From Pseudomonas petrae (lineage in GTDB: Bacteria > Pseudomonadota > Gammaproteobacteria > Pseudomonadales > Pseudomonadaceae), in contig NZ_JAKJXE010000004.1 of the NCBI RefSeq assembly GCF_021728295.1, positions 1-64,000 of the forward strand: a stretch of DNA of 64,000 nt, in the 5' to 3' direction. The position numbers and the translations under genes are program-made. Positions 1 through 7,764 of this stretch are shown one piece after another; position 1 is the stretch's first letter, and the number at the start of each line of letters is the position of its first letter. The notes beneath the pieces were generated by a model. The model was not told where the DNA came from, did not search any database, and saw nothing but the letters and a program-made list of their open reading frames with translations.

Positions 1-125
1 CGGGCCGCGATCGGACGAACACGGTCAGTCAGCTCTTCACATGTCGACTGACACGCTGCATTCGCCAGCAAGCCGGTATATACGGCCTTGGGTATGCCAA
101 AAATTGGGTGCCTTACGAAGATCCA

Positions 126-216
126 CTGTAGGAGCGCGCTTGCCCGCGAACGCGGTGTGCCTGTGACGAACCAATCGCCTGACACTCCGCCTTCGCGGGC
201 AAGCGCGCTCCTACAG
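126..216. repeat. REP pair, GCGCGCTTGCCCGCG type
   Basis: Two REP copies face each other: TGTAGGAGCGCGCTTGCCCG at the left and its reverse complement ending in CTCCTACAG at the right, with about 40 bases between. The same family recurs at 13002-13106 and 26086-26174, with a single copy near 18279. No gene is visible in bases 1-400 apart from repeats; translations across this stretch are repeat artefacts. Confidence 0.85.
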
Positions 217-257
217 GTTCAGTGGCCGACGCCATTTGCTCGTTTGAGGCGAGTCCA

Positions 258-346
258 CTGCAGGAGCCGGCTTGCTGGCGAACCCACTGTGTCAGCTGAC
301 ATCTGCGCCGCTGACCCACTGCCTTCGCCAGCAAGCCGGCTCCTAC
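258..346. repeat. REP pair, GCCGGCTTGCTGGCG type
   Basis: An inverted pair, CAGGAGCCGGCTTGCTGGCG at the left and CGCCAGCAAGCCGGCTCCTA at the right. It is a second REP subfamily, also present at 25121-25210. It ends about 55 bases upstream of the sigma54-type promoter of nasA. Confidence 0.85.
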
Positions 347-400
347 GAAAAAATGCGCAGGGCCTGCCGGACTCATCCAACTGTAAGTCCGGTGTTCAAT

Positions 401-416
401 TGGCCCACCTATTGCT
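401..416 (+). promoter_or_regulatory. Sigma54-type -24/-12 promoter of nasA
   Basis: TGGCCCACCTATTGCT matches the sigma54 layout, with GG and GC elements separated by exactly 10 bases (consensus TGGCAC-N5-TTGC). Transcription would start near 427, just before the leader hairpins. Nitrogen control through NtrC fits a nitrate assimilation gene. I found no clear NtrC enhancer upstream. Confidence 0.7.
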
Positions 417-430
417 AGTGACACATCACA

Positions 431-470
431 GGTAGCCAACGGCGGTTGCCCACTCACGACAAAGACGTCG
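431..470 (+). promoter_or_regulatory. Two-hairpin ANTAR (NasT-type) antiterminator RNA
   Basis: Hairpin P1 is GGTAGCC (431-437), hexaloop AACGGC, then GGTTGCC (444-450), with 7 pairs counting G-U. Hairpin P2 is CGAC (457-460), hexaloop AAAGAC, then GTCG (467-470). Both six-base loops have A at position 1 and G at position 4, the known signature of RNA targets of ANTAR-domain antiterminators such as NasR/NasT. The 3' arm of P2 lies inside the 5' arm of the terminator at 466-509, so the two structures exclude each other. Binding of a NasT-like protein would stabilise P2 and allow read-through into nasA. The regulator gene is not in the window. Confidence 0.75.
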
Positions 471-509
471 CACCCCTTCGCGAAAGCGCACAGGGCTGCG
501 GCGTTTTTT
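466..509 (+). terminator. Leader attenuator upstream of nasA
   Basis: CGTCGCA (466-472) pairs with TGCGGCG (497-503), with further pairing inside (CCC with GGG, and CGC-GAAA-GCG), followed by six T (504-509). It lies 120 bases before the nasA start codon and competes with the antiterminator hairpin P2. Confidence 0.75.
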
Positions 510-633
510 CGTTTTTGCCCTGAATACATCGGGCGGGTGGAGTGCCGGTCTGGTGCTTCGCCTGCATGACCTGACCCGTAGCGGTGCGAGCGACACCTCC
601 ACCGAACGCGAATCCCTGCAGATGAGGTGTTAG

Positions 634-1845
634 ATGAACACGAGTTTCTGGAAAGCCGGCCATAAACCCACACTGTTCGCAGCGTTCCTGTATTTCGACC
701 TGAGCTTCATGGTCTGGTACCTGCTCGGCCCGATGGCCGTGCAGATTGCCGCCGACCTGCACCTGACCACCCAGCAACGCGGCCTGATGGTCGCAACGCC
801 GATTCTCGCGGGTGCAGTGCTGCGCTTCATCATGGGCATGCTCGCCGACCAGTTATCGCCCAAGACGGCCGGGATCATCGGCCAGGTCATCGTCATTGCC
901 GCACTGCTTGGCGCCTGGCAACTGGGCATTCACAGCTATGAACAGGCGCTACTGCTCGGCGGGTTCCTCGGCATGGCCGGCGCGTCTTTCGCCGTGGCAC
1001 TGCCGCTGGCCTCGCAGTGGTATCCGCCGCAGCACCAGGGCAAAGCCATGGGCATCGCCGGCGCCGGCAACTCCGGCACTGTGTTCGCGGCACTGATCGC
1101 GCCAGTCCTCGCCGCCAGCTTCGGCTGGAACAACGTGTTCGGCTTTGCCGTGGCGCCACTGCTGCTGACCCTCATCGCTTTCTCCCTCATGGCGAAAAAC
1201 GCCCCGGAACGCCCCAAGGCCAAATCCATGGCTGACTATTTCAAAGCCCTTGGCGACCGCGACAGTTGGTGGTTCATGTTCTTCTACAGCGTGACCTTCG
1301 GCGGCTTCATCGGCCTGGCCAGTGCCCTGCCCGGCTATTTCAACGATCAATACGGCCTGAGCCCGGTCACTGCGGGTTACTACACCGCCGCCTGCGTCTT
1401 CGGCGGCAGCATGATGCGGCCACTGGGCGGCGCCCTCGCCGACCGCTTCGGCGGGATTCGCACGCTGTCCGGCATGTACGCCGTCGCCGCGATCTGCATC
1501 GCCGCCGTCGGTTTCAACCTGCCCAGCTCCTGGGCCGCACTGGCGCTGTTCGTCGCGGCCATGCTCGGCCTTGGCGCGGGTAACGGCGCGGTGTTCCAGC
1601 TGGTACCGCAACGCTTTCGCAAAGAGATCGGCGTCATGACCGGCCTGATCGGCATGGCCGGCGGCATCGGTGGATTCCTGCTCGCCGCCGGGCTCGGCGC
1701 CATCAAGCAGAACACCGGCGAGTATCAACTGGGCCTGTGGCTGTTCGCGTTCCTGGGCGTGCTGGCCTGGTTCGGCCTGATGAACGTCAAGCGTCGCTGG
1801 AGAACCACCTGGGGCTCGGCCGCTGTCACCGCCGCCCGTGTCTAG
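634..1845 (+). CDS. nasA: Nitrate/nitrite MFS transporter (NasA/NarK family)
   Basis: A 403-residue inner-membrane protein with about 12 predicted helices, of the nitrate/nitrite porter branch of the major facilitator superfamily; it would import nitrate for assimilation. Supporting sequence includes the GAGNSGT glycine-rich stretch (near residue 148) and the second nitrate-signature region GMAGGIGGFLL (near 343). AGGTG lies 7 bases before the ATG. The sigma54-type promoter, antiterminator leader and attenuator upstream fit nitrogen- and nitrate-responsive expression. The next gene starts 3 bases after the stop, implying an operon. Narrow substrate specificity (nitrate or nitrite) cannot be read from the sequence. 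Confidence 0.88.
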   Translation: MNTSFWKAGHKPTLFAAFLYFDLSFMVWYLLGPMAVQIAADLHLTTQQRGLMVATPILAGAVLRFIMGMLADQLSPKTAGIIGQVIVIAALLGAWQLGIHSYEQALLLGGFLGMAGASFAVALPLASQWYPPQHQGKAMGIAGAGNSGTVFAALIAPVLAASFGWNNVFGFAVAPLLLTLIAFSLMAKNAPERPKAKSMADYFKALGDRDSWWFMFFYSVTFGGFIGLASALPGYFNDQYGLSPVTAGYYTAACVFGGSMMRPLGGALADRFGGIRTLSGMYAVAAICIAAVGFNLPSSWAALALFVAAMLGLGAGNGAVFQLVPQRFRKEIGVMTGLIGMAGGIGGFLLAAGLGAIKQNTGEYQLGLWLFAFLGVLAWFGLMNVKRRWRTTWGSAAVTAARV

Positions 1846-1848
1846 GCC

Positions 1849-3549
1849 GTGAGCGTCAATCAGCCGCTGACGCCGGTCGCGCCCACTACGACCGGCTTGC
1901 AGCTGCGCGTCGCCGAGTTCAGCGCGACCGGGCCGCGGGCGGAGAATCAGGACGCCATTCGCGTGGTCACCCCTGCCCCGGCGCTGGCCGCCAGCAAGGG
2001 TTACCTGTTTGCCCTCGCCGACGGCGTCAGCCAATGCGCCGACGGCGGGCTGGCATCCAGGGCCACGCTCCAGGCGCTGGCCATGGATTATTACGCGACG
2101 CCGGAGACCTGGAGCGTCGCTCAGGCCCTCGACCGCCTGCTGCTGGCGCAGAATCGCTGGCTGCAGGCCAACGGCTTGTTGACCACCCTCAGCGCGCTGG
2201 TCCTGCGCGGGCGTCGCTTCACCCTCGCCCATGTCGGCGACTGTCGCGTGTATCGCTGGCACTCAGGCCAGCTCCAGCGAATCAGCCAGGACCACGTCTG
2301 GGAACAGCCGGACATGCAGCATGTGCTGAAACGCGCGCTGGGTCTGGATCAACACGTGGTCATGGATTACCTGGACGGCGAGCTGCGCCACGGCGAGCGT
2401 TTGCTGCTGGTCAGCGACGGCGTGTGGGCAACCTTGGGCGATGACCGAATCGGCTCGATTCTCGACGAACAGGCCGATCTGAATACGGCTGTCCGAACGC
2501 TGATCAATGCCGCGCACCTGTCCGGCAGTGACGACAATGCAAGCGCTTTGCTGATACAGGTGGATCAACTGGGCTCGGACAGCCTGGGTGAAACGCTGCT
2601 GCAACTTCAGCAATGGCCTGTCCCACCCCTTCTCAAAGCAGGCCAGACGTTTGAAGGCTGGCAGGTCGAGGCGCGTTTGAGCGACTCGCGACAGTCCCTT
2701 CTGTATCGCGTACGCGACAGCCAACAGCAACAGTGGTTATTGAAGACGCTGCCGCCCTCGCGCCTTGACGAGGCCGGCGCGGCGGAGGCCTTGCTGCTTG
2801 AAGAATGGTTCCTGCGTCGCGTTGCGGGCCGCTTCTTTCCAGAGCTGCACCCCCTCGGCCAGCGCCAGCATTTGTACTACGTGATGCGTGAGTACTCCGG
2901 CCACACCCTCGCTGACATCTTCGATCAGGAGGGGCCGATGGCGCTGTCGCCGTGGCTGGGTCTGGCCCGGGAACTGATCGCTGCCGTCGGCCTGCTGCAC
3001 CGTCGCAACATCATTCACCGTGACATCAAGCCGGAGAATCTGCTGCTTGAGCAAGCGGGAGGTTTGCGCATTCTGGATTTCGGGCTCGCCTACAGCCCAG
3101 GTTTGTCAGTGGGTGAAAGCAGCGACGTGCCCGGCACGCCCAGCTTCATGGCCCCTGAAGCCTTCGAAGGCGCGGAACCCAGCCCTGGCTTCGACCTGTA
3201 TGCCGCCAGCGTCACGCTGTATTTCCTGCTGACCGGCCACTACCCCTACGGCGAGATCGAGCCCTTCCAGCGCCGTCGCTTCGGCAAGCCGCTGCCGGTC
3301 AGTCGTTACCGACCGGATGTGCCGGACTGGCTGGAACAGCATCTAGAGCGCGCCCTGCGGGCCGATCCGCTGAAGCGCTTCGAGACCGCGGAGCACTGGC
3401 TCGTGCACTTTCAACAGGGCGAACTTTCGCCGCTGAACACACGCACAATCCCACTGCTGGAGCGTGAGCCCCTTAAGGCCTGGCGTGCAGTTGCCCTGAC
3501 GTCGCTGCTGATCAACCTGGTTCTGTGGTGGTTGCTACTCAAACGCTAG
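1849..3549 (+). CDS. PP2C phosphatase-Ser/Thr kinase fusion with C-terminal membrane anchor
   Basis: A 566-residue two-domain signalling protein. Residues about 20-240 form a PP2C-type phosphatase (ALADGVSQ, GDCRVYR, SDGVW and SDDNAS metal-binding motifs). Residues about 265-520 form a Hanks-type kinase with HRDIKPEN (near 390), DFG (near 411) and an APE motif. The glycine-rich ATP loop is poorly conserved (ARLSDSRQS), though a candidate lysine follows in LLKTLP. A single hydrophobic segment near 545-563 anchors the C terminus. The start is GTG, 3 bases after nasA, without a strong ribosome site, suggesting translational coupling. In P. aeruginosa this gene family sits between the nitrate transporter and nirBD, so a role linked to nitrate assimilation is inferred; its targets are unknown. 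Confidence 0.85.
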   Translation: MSVNQPLTPVAPTTTGLQLRVAEFSATGPRAENQDAIRVVTPAPALAASKGYLFALADGVSQCADGGLASRATLQALAMDYYATPETWSVAQALDRLLLAQNRWLQANGLLTTLSALVLRGRRFTLAHVGDCRVYRWHSGQLQRISQDHVWEQPDMQHVLKRALGLDQHVVMDYLDGELRHGERLLLVSDGVWATLGDDRIGSILDEQADLNTAVRTLINAAHLSGSDDNASALLIQVDQLGSDSLGETLLQLQQWPVPPLLKAGQTFEGWQVEARLSDSRQSLLYRVRDSQQQQWLLKTLPPSRLDEAGAAEALLLEEWFLRRVAGRFFPELHPLGQRQHLYYVMREYSGHTLADIFDQEGPMALSPWLGLARELIAAVGLLHRRNIIHRDIKPENLLLEQAGGLRILDFGLAYSPGLSVGESSDVPGTPSFMAPEAFEGAEPSPGFDLYAASVTLYFLLTGHYPYGEIEPFQRRRFGKPLPVSRYRPDVPDWLEQHLERALRADPLKRFETAEHWLVHFQQGELSPLNTRTIPLLEREPLKAWRAVALTSLLINLVLWWLLLKR

Positions 3550-3670
3550 TGCGGGCTTAGTCTTCATGAGGGTACCCGCTTAGATGGATCCACGTCCGTC
3601 CAAGTCTTTTCGCTTAGACGGCCAGAAGCGAATCAAGGAGGATCACAGGGGGGTTAAATCGCAGGCAAAG

Positions 3671-3696
3671 AAAAACCCGGCCTGAGCCGGGTTTTT
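3671..3696. terminator. Bidirectional terminator between the kinase gene and oprF
   Basis: ACCCGGC and GCCGGGT form a strong hairpin with a CTGA loop, flanked by A and T runs on the two sides. It lies 17 bases beyond the oprF stop and can end both the plus-strand nasA-kinase transcript and the minus-strand oprF transcript. Confidence 0.85.
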
Positions 3697-3712
3697 CGTG
3701 AAGCGAGGCTAA

Positions 3713-4747
3713 TTACTTAGCTTGGGCTTCTACTTGTGCTTCTACGCGACGGTTTACAGCGCGGCCAGCGTCAGTTGCGTTGTCAGCAACTGGGCGGGTT
3801 TCACCGTAGCCAACCGAGTTTACGCGGTTAGCGCCAACACCGTACTGGTTAACCAGAACTTGCTTAACGGCGCTTGCACGACGCTCGGACAGCTTCTGGT
3901 TGTAAGCGTCAGGACCGACGGAGTCAGTGTGACCTTCAACAGTGGTGGTGGTTTGTGGGTACTGCTTCATGAAGTCAGCCAGGTTCTTGATGTCGCCGTA
4001 GCTGTTTGGCTTCACAACCGACTTGTTGAAGTCGAATTTAACGTCCAGCTCAACGCGTACGACTTCAGCAACAGCTGGGCAGCCGTTAGCGTCGACAGTC
4101 ACGTTTGCCGGGGTGTCCGGGCACTTGTCAACGTTGTCGCAAACGCCGTCGTTGTCGCTGTCGGAGCACACTTCAGCTACTGGAGCCGGTGCTGCTTCAA
4201 CTTTCTTCGAACCGCCGCCGAAGTTTACGCCGATACCGACGCTTGGCGCCCACTCGGTGTCACCCTGGTCGATGTTGTACTGAGCTTCAACGCCAGCACG
4301 GGCATAGAAGTTGTCAGTGAAGTACAGCTTGGCACCGCCGCCGATGTTGGCGAAGGTGGAGCGGTTACGACCGTTGCTGCCGTTCTGATCGATGCTCTGA
4401 TCGGAGAAACCAGCCGAAACGTATGGACGCAGCATGTCGCCCGGGTTGTTGAAGTGGTACAGAGCGTCCAGAGCGGTGTTCGCGCCCTTGATGTTCTGGC
4501 CATTGTCGCTACGGACGTTGTGCACTTCGTCATAGCCCAGACGCAATTCAACGTCGTCGGTCAGGAAGTAGCCAACAGAACCGCCGAACAGGTTGCCGTC
4601 GTTTTTGAAGTTACGAGCGCTGTCGAACTGTTCTTTCTTGGCGAAGCCTTCGATTTCGACTGCGCCTTGGCCTTGTGCCAGAGCGCCGAACGAAGTTGCG
4701 GCAACAATAGTACCAATGGCCAAGCCCAAGGTGTTTTTCAGTTTCAT
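3713..4747 (-). CDS. oprF: Major outer membrane porin OprF (OmpA family)
   Basis: A 344-residue outer-membrane protein. A signal peptide (residues 1-24, ending FGALA) precedes an eight-strand barrel domain (about 25-180). A short cysteine-containing linker follows (SDSDNDGVCDNVDKCP), then a C-terminal OmpA peptidoglycan-binding domain (about 225-344, with TVEGHTDSVG and NQKLSERRA). It serves as a slow general porin and links the outer membrane to peptidoglycan. It lies downstream of sigX in the same direction, the arrangement known in Pseudomonas, where SigX contributes to oprF transcription. A strong terminator follows the gene. Confidence 0.97.
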   Translation of the reverse strand: MKLKNTLGLAIGTIVAATSFGALAQGQGAVEIEGFAKKEQFDSARNFKNDGNLFGGSVGYFLTDDVELRLGYDEVHNVRSDNGQNIKGANTALDALYHFNNPGDMLRPYVSAGFSDQSIDQNGSNGRNRSTFANIGGGAKLYFTDNFYARAGVEAQYNIDQGDTEWAPSVGIGVNFGGGSKKVEAAPAPVAEVCSDSDNDGVCDNVDKCPDTPANVTVDANGCPAVAEVVRVELDVKFDFNKSVVKPNSYGDIKNLADFMKQYPQTTTTVEGHTDSVGPDAYNQKLSERRASAVKQVLVNQYGVGANRVNSVGYGETRPVADNATDAGRAVNRRVEAQVEAQAK

Positions 4748-4806
4748 CCGTTAAATCCCCATCTGGTGATTGTAAAGCAGTCCCCCTCAGCGAGAGACAA
4801 CTCGTC

Positions 4807-4828
4807 GGCAAGTCTATCAGAACTTGCC
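4807..4828. promoter_or_regulatory. Inverted repeat in the sigX-oprF spacer
   Basis: GGCAAGT (4807-4813) and ACTTGCC (4822-4828) form a perfect 7-bp stem with an 8-base loop. No T run follows on either strand, so it is not a standard terminator. It may mark the sigX transcript end, an mRNA stabiliser in the oprF leader, or a protein site; the sequence does not decide. Confidence 0.45.
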
Positions 4829-4854
4829 TGCTCGTTAGAGATATTTGCGCCGAG

Positions 4855-5445
4855 TTAAGTTTCGGTAACGCCTGCAAATTTCTCACGTAATTTATCAAGT
4901 GCCCGTTTGTAACGCATTTTGGTGGCACTCAGGCCCATGTGCATGATGTCTGCGATCTCCTGAAATTCCAGCTCTGCGACAAATCGTAGCACCAGAATTT
5001 CCCTGTCGATCGGGTTCACATGCACAAGCCAGCGATCAAGCCCGCCCTTTTCTTCTGATTTTGGCGTCTTTTCTTCCGACGCTTCCTCGAGGGGGTCAAG
5101 ACTCAAAGCGTCCAGCAACCGACGCTTTCGCCGCTCCTTCCTGTACTGCGTGATGCATTCGTTGTAGGTGATGCTGTACAACCAGGTCTTGAACTTCGAC
5201 TTACCCTCAAAGTTCTTCAAGCCATACAACACCTTAAGCATCACTTCCTGACAGACATCGTCCGCATCGCGATCGTTCCCCAGATACCGCGCGCACACGT
5301 TAAAAAGTGTCCGCTGGTAACGACGCATCAGCTCTTCGTACGCCCGCGTTACGTGAAACAGCTCGGCGTGCGAACGCTCAACCAGCTCCTCGTCAGAGAG
5401 CTCGCGTGGGTCGTAGCGCAGAGAGGGCGATTGAACGTTATTCAA
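4855..5445 (-). CDS. sigX: ECF sigma factor SigX
   Basis: Group 4 (ECF) sigma factor that directs RNA polymerase to envelope-homeostasis and oprF promoters in pseudomonads. Region 2 (RYQRTLFNVCARYLGNDRDA through KTWLYSITYN) and region 4 (DREILVLRFVAELEFQEIAD, then the helix-turn-helix SATKMRYKRALDKLREKF) are intact. The frame is open up to an ATG at 5514, but I place the start at TTG 5445. The peptide from there (MNNVQSPSLRYDPRELSDEE) aligns with the N terminus I recall for P. aeruginosa SigX and gives 196 residues, the family length. No strong ribosome site precedes it, so the start is probable only. Confidence 0.9.
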   Translation of the reverse strand: MNNVQSPSLRYDPRELSDEELVERSHAELFHVTRAYEELMRRYQRTLFNVCARYLGNDRDADDVCQEVMLKVLYGLKNFEGKSKFKTWLYSITYNECITQYRKERRKRRLLDALSLDPLEEASEEKTPKSEEKGGLDRWLVHVNPIDREILVLRFVAELEFQEIADIMHMGLSATKMRYKRALDKLREKFAGVTET

Positions 5446-5534
5446 AACAAGTCGTGCCGACAGTCGGGTAGATGTCCGCCGCACCCGGGAATCGCCCAGG
5501 TTTTGCGGCGGCATACATTAGCAGATTCGCCGGC

Positions 5535-6365
5535 TCAACGGCTGCTCACTCGCTGCTCGAGGAGGATCCGGTTGGACAATGACACCAACTCGCCTTCCTC
5601 GGTCAGCAGGGTAGTCTTCACCGTGCCAATTTCTTCGATCTGCCCTTCGACCTCACCCACACGCACTTGTTGCCCTACCTGATACAACTCACGCACATAA
5701 ATTCCTGCCAGGATCTGGCTCGCAATTTCGCGGCTTCCCAGGCCCATGGCCAACGCAACGGCCAGACCAACGGTAATCAATCCGATAACAATAACGTGGT
5801 TCAGCAGGTCGGTTTTGACCTCAAGCTGACTGATCGCCACCGATATACTGATGATGATCACCAGCCATTGAGCGATTCGCCCCAGGCCGGCCGAGTAATC
5901 CAGCCCTACACCTTCGGCGGCGCCCCGCACAATACCGTTGACCAACTGCGCCAGCAAGACACCCACCAGCAACACCAACGCGGCGCCGAATACTTTCGGC
6001 AGGTACAGCGCCAGCATGTCCAGCGTCGCGGAAACCCGCTCCAGCCCCAGCGATTCTGCCGCCGACACCAGGAAAATCAAGAGAACGAACCAATAAACGA
6101 TCTTGCCGATCAGGGTCGAAATCGGGACCTGAATCCCCGCGCGGCTGATCAGCTTGGTCAACCCGGTGCCGCCCATCAGGCGATCCAGACCGAGTTTGGC
6201 CAACAACTTGGACAGCAGGGTGTCGAGCAGCTTTGCCACCACGAAACCCAGAAGCACCACGACCAGCGCGCCGAACAGATTCGGGATGAAGTTCGCAACT
6301 TTGGTCCACAGCGCAGTCATTGCAGTAACCAGGCTCTGCGTCCAGAGATCCAATTCCATATTCAA
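5535..6365 (-). CDS. cmpX: MscS-related mechanosensitive channel-like protein CmpX
   Basis: A 276-residue inner-membrane protein with about four to five hydrophobic helices (near 22-45, 83-105, 120-145, 160-180, 190-215). A small MscS-type beta domain follows (QVGQQVRVGEVEGQIEEIGT, about 230-255). It belongs to the family named CmpX in Pseudomonas, encoded beside sigX and tied to envelope homeostasis. It starts 4 bases inside the crfX stop region and ends 89 bases upstream of the chosen sigX start, so it probably shares an operon with crfX. Confidence 0.9.
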   Translation of the reverse strand: MNMELDLWTQSLVTAMTALWTKVANFIPNLFGALVVVLLGFVVAKLLDTLLSKLLAKLGLDRLMGGTGLTKLISRAGIQVPISTLIGKIVYWFVLLIFLVSAAESLGLERVSATLDMLALYLPKVFGAALVLLVGVLLAQLVNGIVRGAAEGVGLDYSAGLGRIAQWLVIIISISVAISQLEVKTDLLNHVIVIGLITVGLAVALAMGLGSREIASQILAGIYVRELYQVGQQVRVGEVEGQIEEIGTVKTTLLTEEGELVSLSNRILLEQRVSSR

Positions 6366-6631
6366 TCAGCCTTGTCTTGTGCACCGGTACCGGTAAACGT
6401 AGTACCGGCACGTGTCGCCTTGCGGCGGGAAACAGGTGAAACGTGAGCGGAGCCGTTATTCACGGCGATCATCAAAGCCTGCGTGCAACGACCCAGAAGA
6501 CTGAACAGATCACCAGCGCCCACCTGACGGTTGGCGGTCTTCAATACTCGACCCAGAACGGCATCGTCGTCCCGGCTGCTGGACGAAGCGTTGAGCATGT
6601 CGCGCAGTGATTCTTCAAACGGGTCGTGCAT
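6362..6631 (-). CDS. crfX: CrfX, small protein of the cmaX-crfX-cmpX operon
   Basis: An 89-residue soluble protein beginning MHDPFEESLRDML. I use the ATG at 6631 because GAGGTG precedes it by 4 bases; the longer open frame has no such site. Its stop overlaps the cmpX start by 4 bases. Function is unknown; its position in the SigX-associated envelope-stress cluster of Pseudomonas is the main clue. It has no membrane segment or recognised domain. Confidence 0.85.
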   Translation of the reverse strand: MHDPFEESLRDMLNASSSSRDDDAVLGRVLKTANRQVGAGDLFSLLGRCTQALMIAVNNGSAHVSPVSRRKATRAGTTFTGTGAQDKAD

Positions 6632-6717
6632 AGGCACCTCACGCAATGTCACTGAAAGACGCAGCCAATTCTGCCGAAGTCACACGACACACATGAACGC
6701 CTTCCGATTTTTCATCC

Positions 6718-7713
6718 TCACACCCAGCGCAATCGCTTGAACAGCCACATCTGGCCGACGGCCACGATGAGCATCAGGCCGCAGGCATACACAAATCCGA
6801 AGGGATTTTCCGACCCGGGGATACCCCCCACATTGATCCCCAACAATCCTGTCAGGAAGCTCATCGGCAGGAAGATGCCAGTGATGATGCCAAACCGATA
6901 CATGGTCCTGTTCATTCGCTCGTTGAGGCGCCTGTCTTCAGCCTCAAGCACCAGCCCCACGCGCTCTCGGGTCAATTCCAGCTCTTCGAGATATCGCGTC
7001 AGGCTGTTGTTCAATTCGTTCCAGTAATCCGCATCGTCCTCCACGAACCACGGCATCTTGCTGCGCGTCAGCTGGGCATAGATTTCCCGCTGTGGCGCAA
7101 GGAATCGACGCAGTCCCGCCGCCCGCCTGCGGATGTGCACCATGTTGCCGTGCTCGGGCAGATACCGCTCGTCGGCATCTATGCGTTCTTCCATGTCATC
7201 GACCAGTTCCGTCAGCTCGCTGACCACTGCTTGAACCTTGTCGGTGAGAAACTGAGCCAGATACAACAGCAATTCCGAGGCTGTTTTCGGGCCCTTGCCT
7301 TCATTCAATGATGCGATCAGCTCGTCGGTTGCCCGCAACGAGCGCAGGCGCAACGAGATGACGCGCTGGGCGGCGGCAAAAATACGCACCGACACCATGT
7401 CTTCCGGCTCGGCGCCAGGGTTCAGGTTGACCCCGCGCAAGAACAGCAGCAATTCGTGGTCCGGCAAGGCCAGCAGGCGTGGCCGGGTGTTCTCTTCCAG
7501 CATGAGGTCGCAGACGAATTCGCTGAGACCGCTGGTCGTGCGCAACCACGTCTGGGTCTGCGGGTGGCTGCGGTCCCAATGGAGCCACACACTTTCGTGG
7601 GGCTCCAGCTGCAGGCCATCCAGTGCAGTTCGGGGGATTGAACGCGCCCCGCCCTTTCCGTCCAACACGAGGGCATGAACCAGCCCCCACTGCGCGTTTG
7701 TTTCGTCGAACAT
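6718..7713 (-). CDS. cmaX: CorA/ZntB-type divalent cation transporter CmaX
   Basis: A 331-residue CorA-superfamily protein with a large cytoplasmic N-terminal domain, a long charged helix (about 150-260) and two C-terminal membrane helices. The signature between them reads GIN rather than the GMN of classical CorA, followed by GGIPGSENP, as in ZntB-like members. Mg or Zn transport is the likely role, but the ion is not settled. It belongs to the SigX-linked cluster cmaX-crfX-cmpX; crfX starts 86 bases downstream. Confidence 0.88.
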   Translation of the reverse strand: MFDETNAQWGLVHALVLDGKGGARSIPRTALDGLQLEPHESVWLHWDRSHPQTQTWLRTTSGLSEFVCDLMLEENTRPRLLALPDHELLLFLRGVNLNPGAEPEDMVSVRIFAAAQRVISLRLRSLRATDELIASLNEGKGPKTASELLLYLAQFLTDKVQAVVSELTELVDDMEERIDADERYLPEHGNMVHIRRRAAGLRRFLAPQREIYAQLTRSKMPWFVEDDADYWNELNNSLTRYLEELELTRERVGLVLEAEDRRLNERMNRTMYRFGIITGIFLPMSFLTGLLGINVGGIPGSENPFGFVYACGLMLIVAVGQMWLFKRLRWV

Positions 7714-7764
7714 TCATATCCTTGCTGAGTGAATCGCTAACCGCGTAAAGAATAATAAGGCCGG

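Noticed and set aside
88..435. 115-codon plus-strand frame upstream of nasA
   Set aside because: It runs through two REP pairs and the sigma54 promoter; no ribosome site.
949..2262. 437-codon minus-strand frame opposite nasA and the PP2C gene
   Set aside because: Shadow of the plus-strand genes; low-complexity composition rich in Gly, Gln, Arg.
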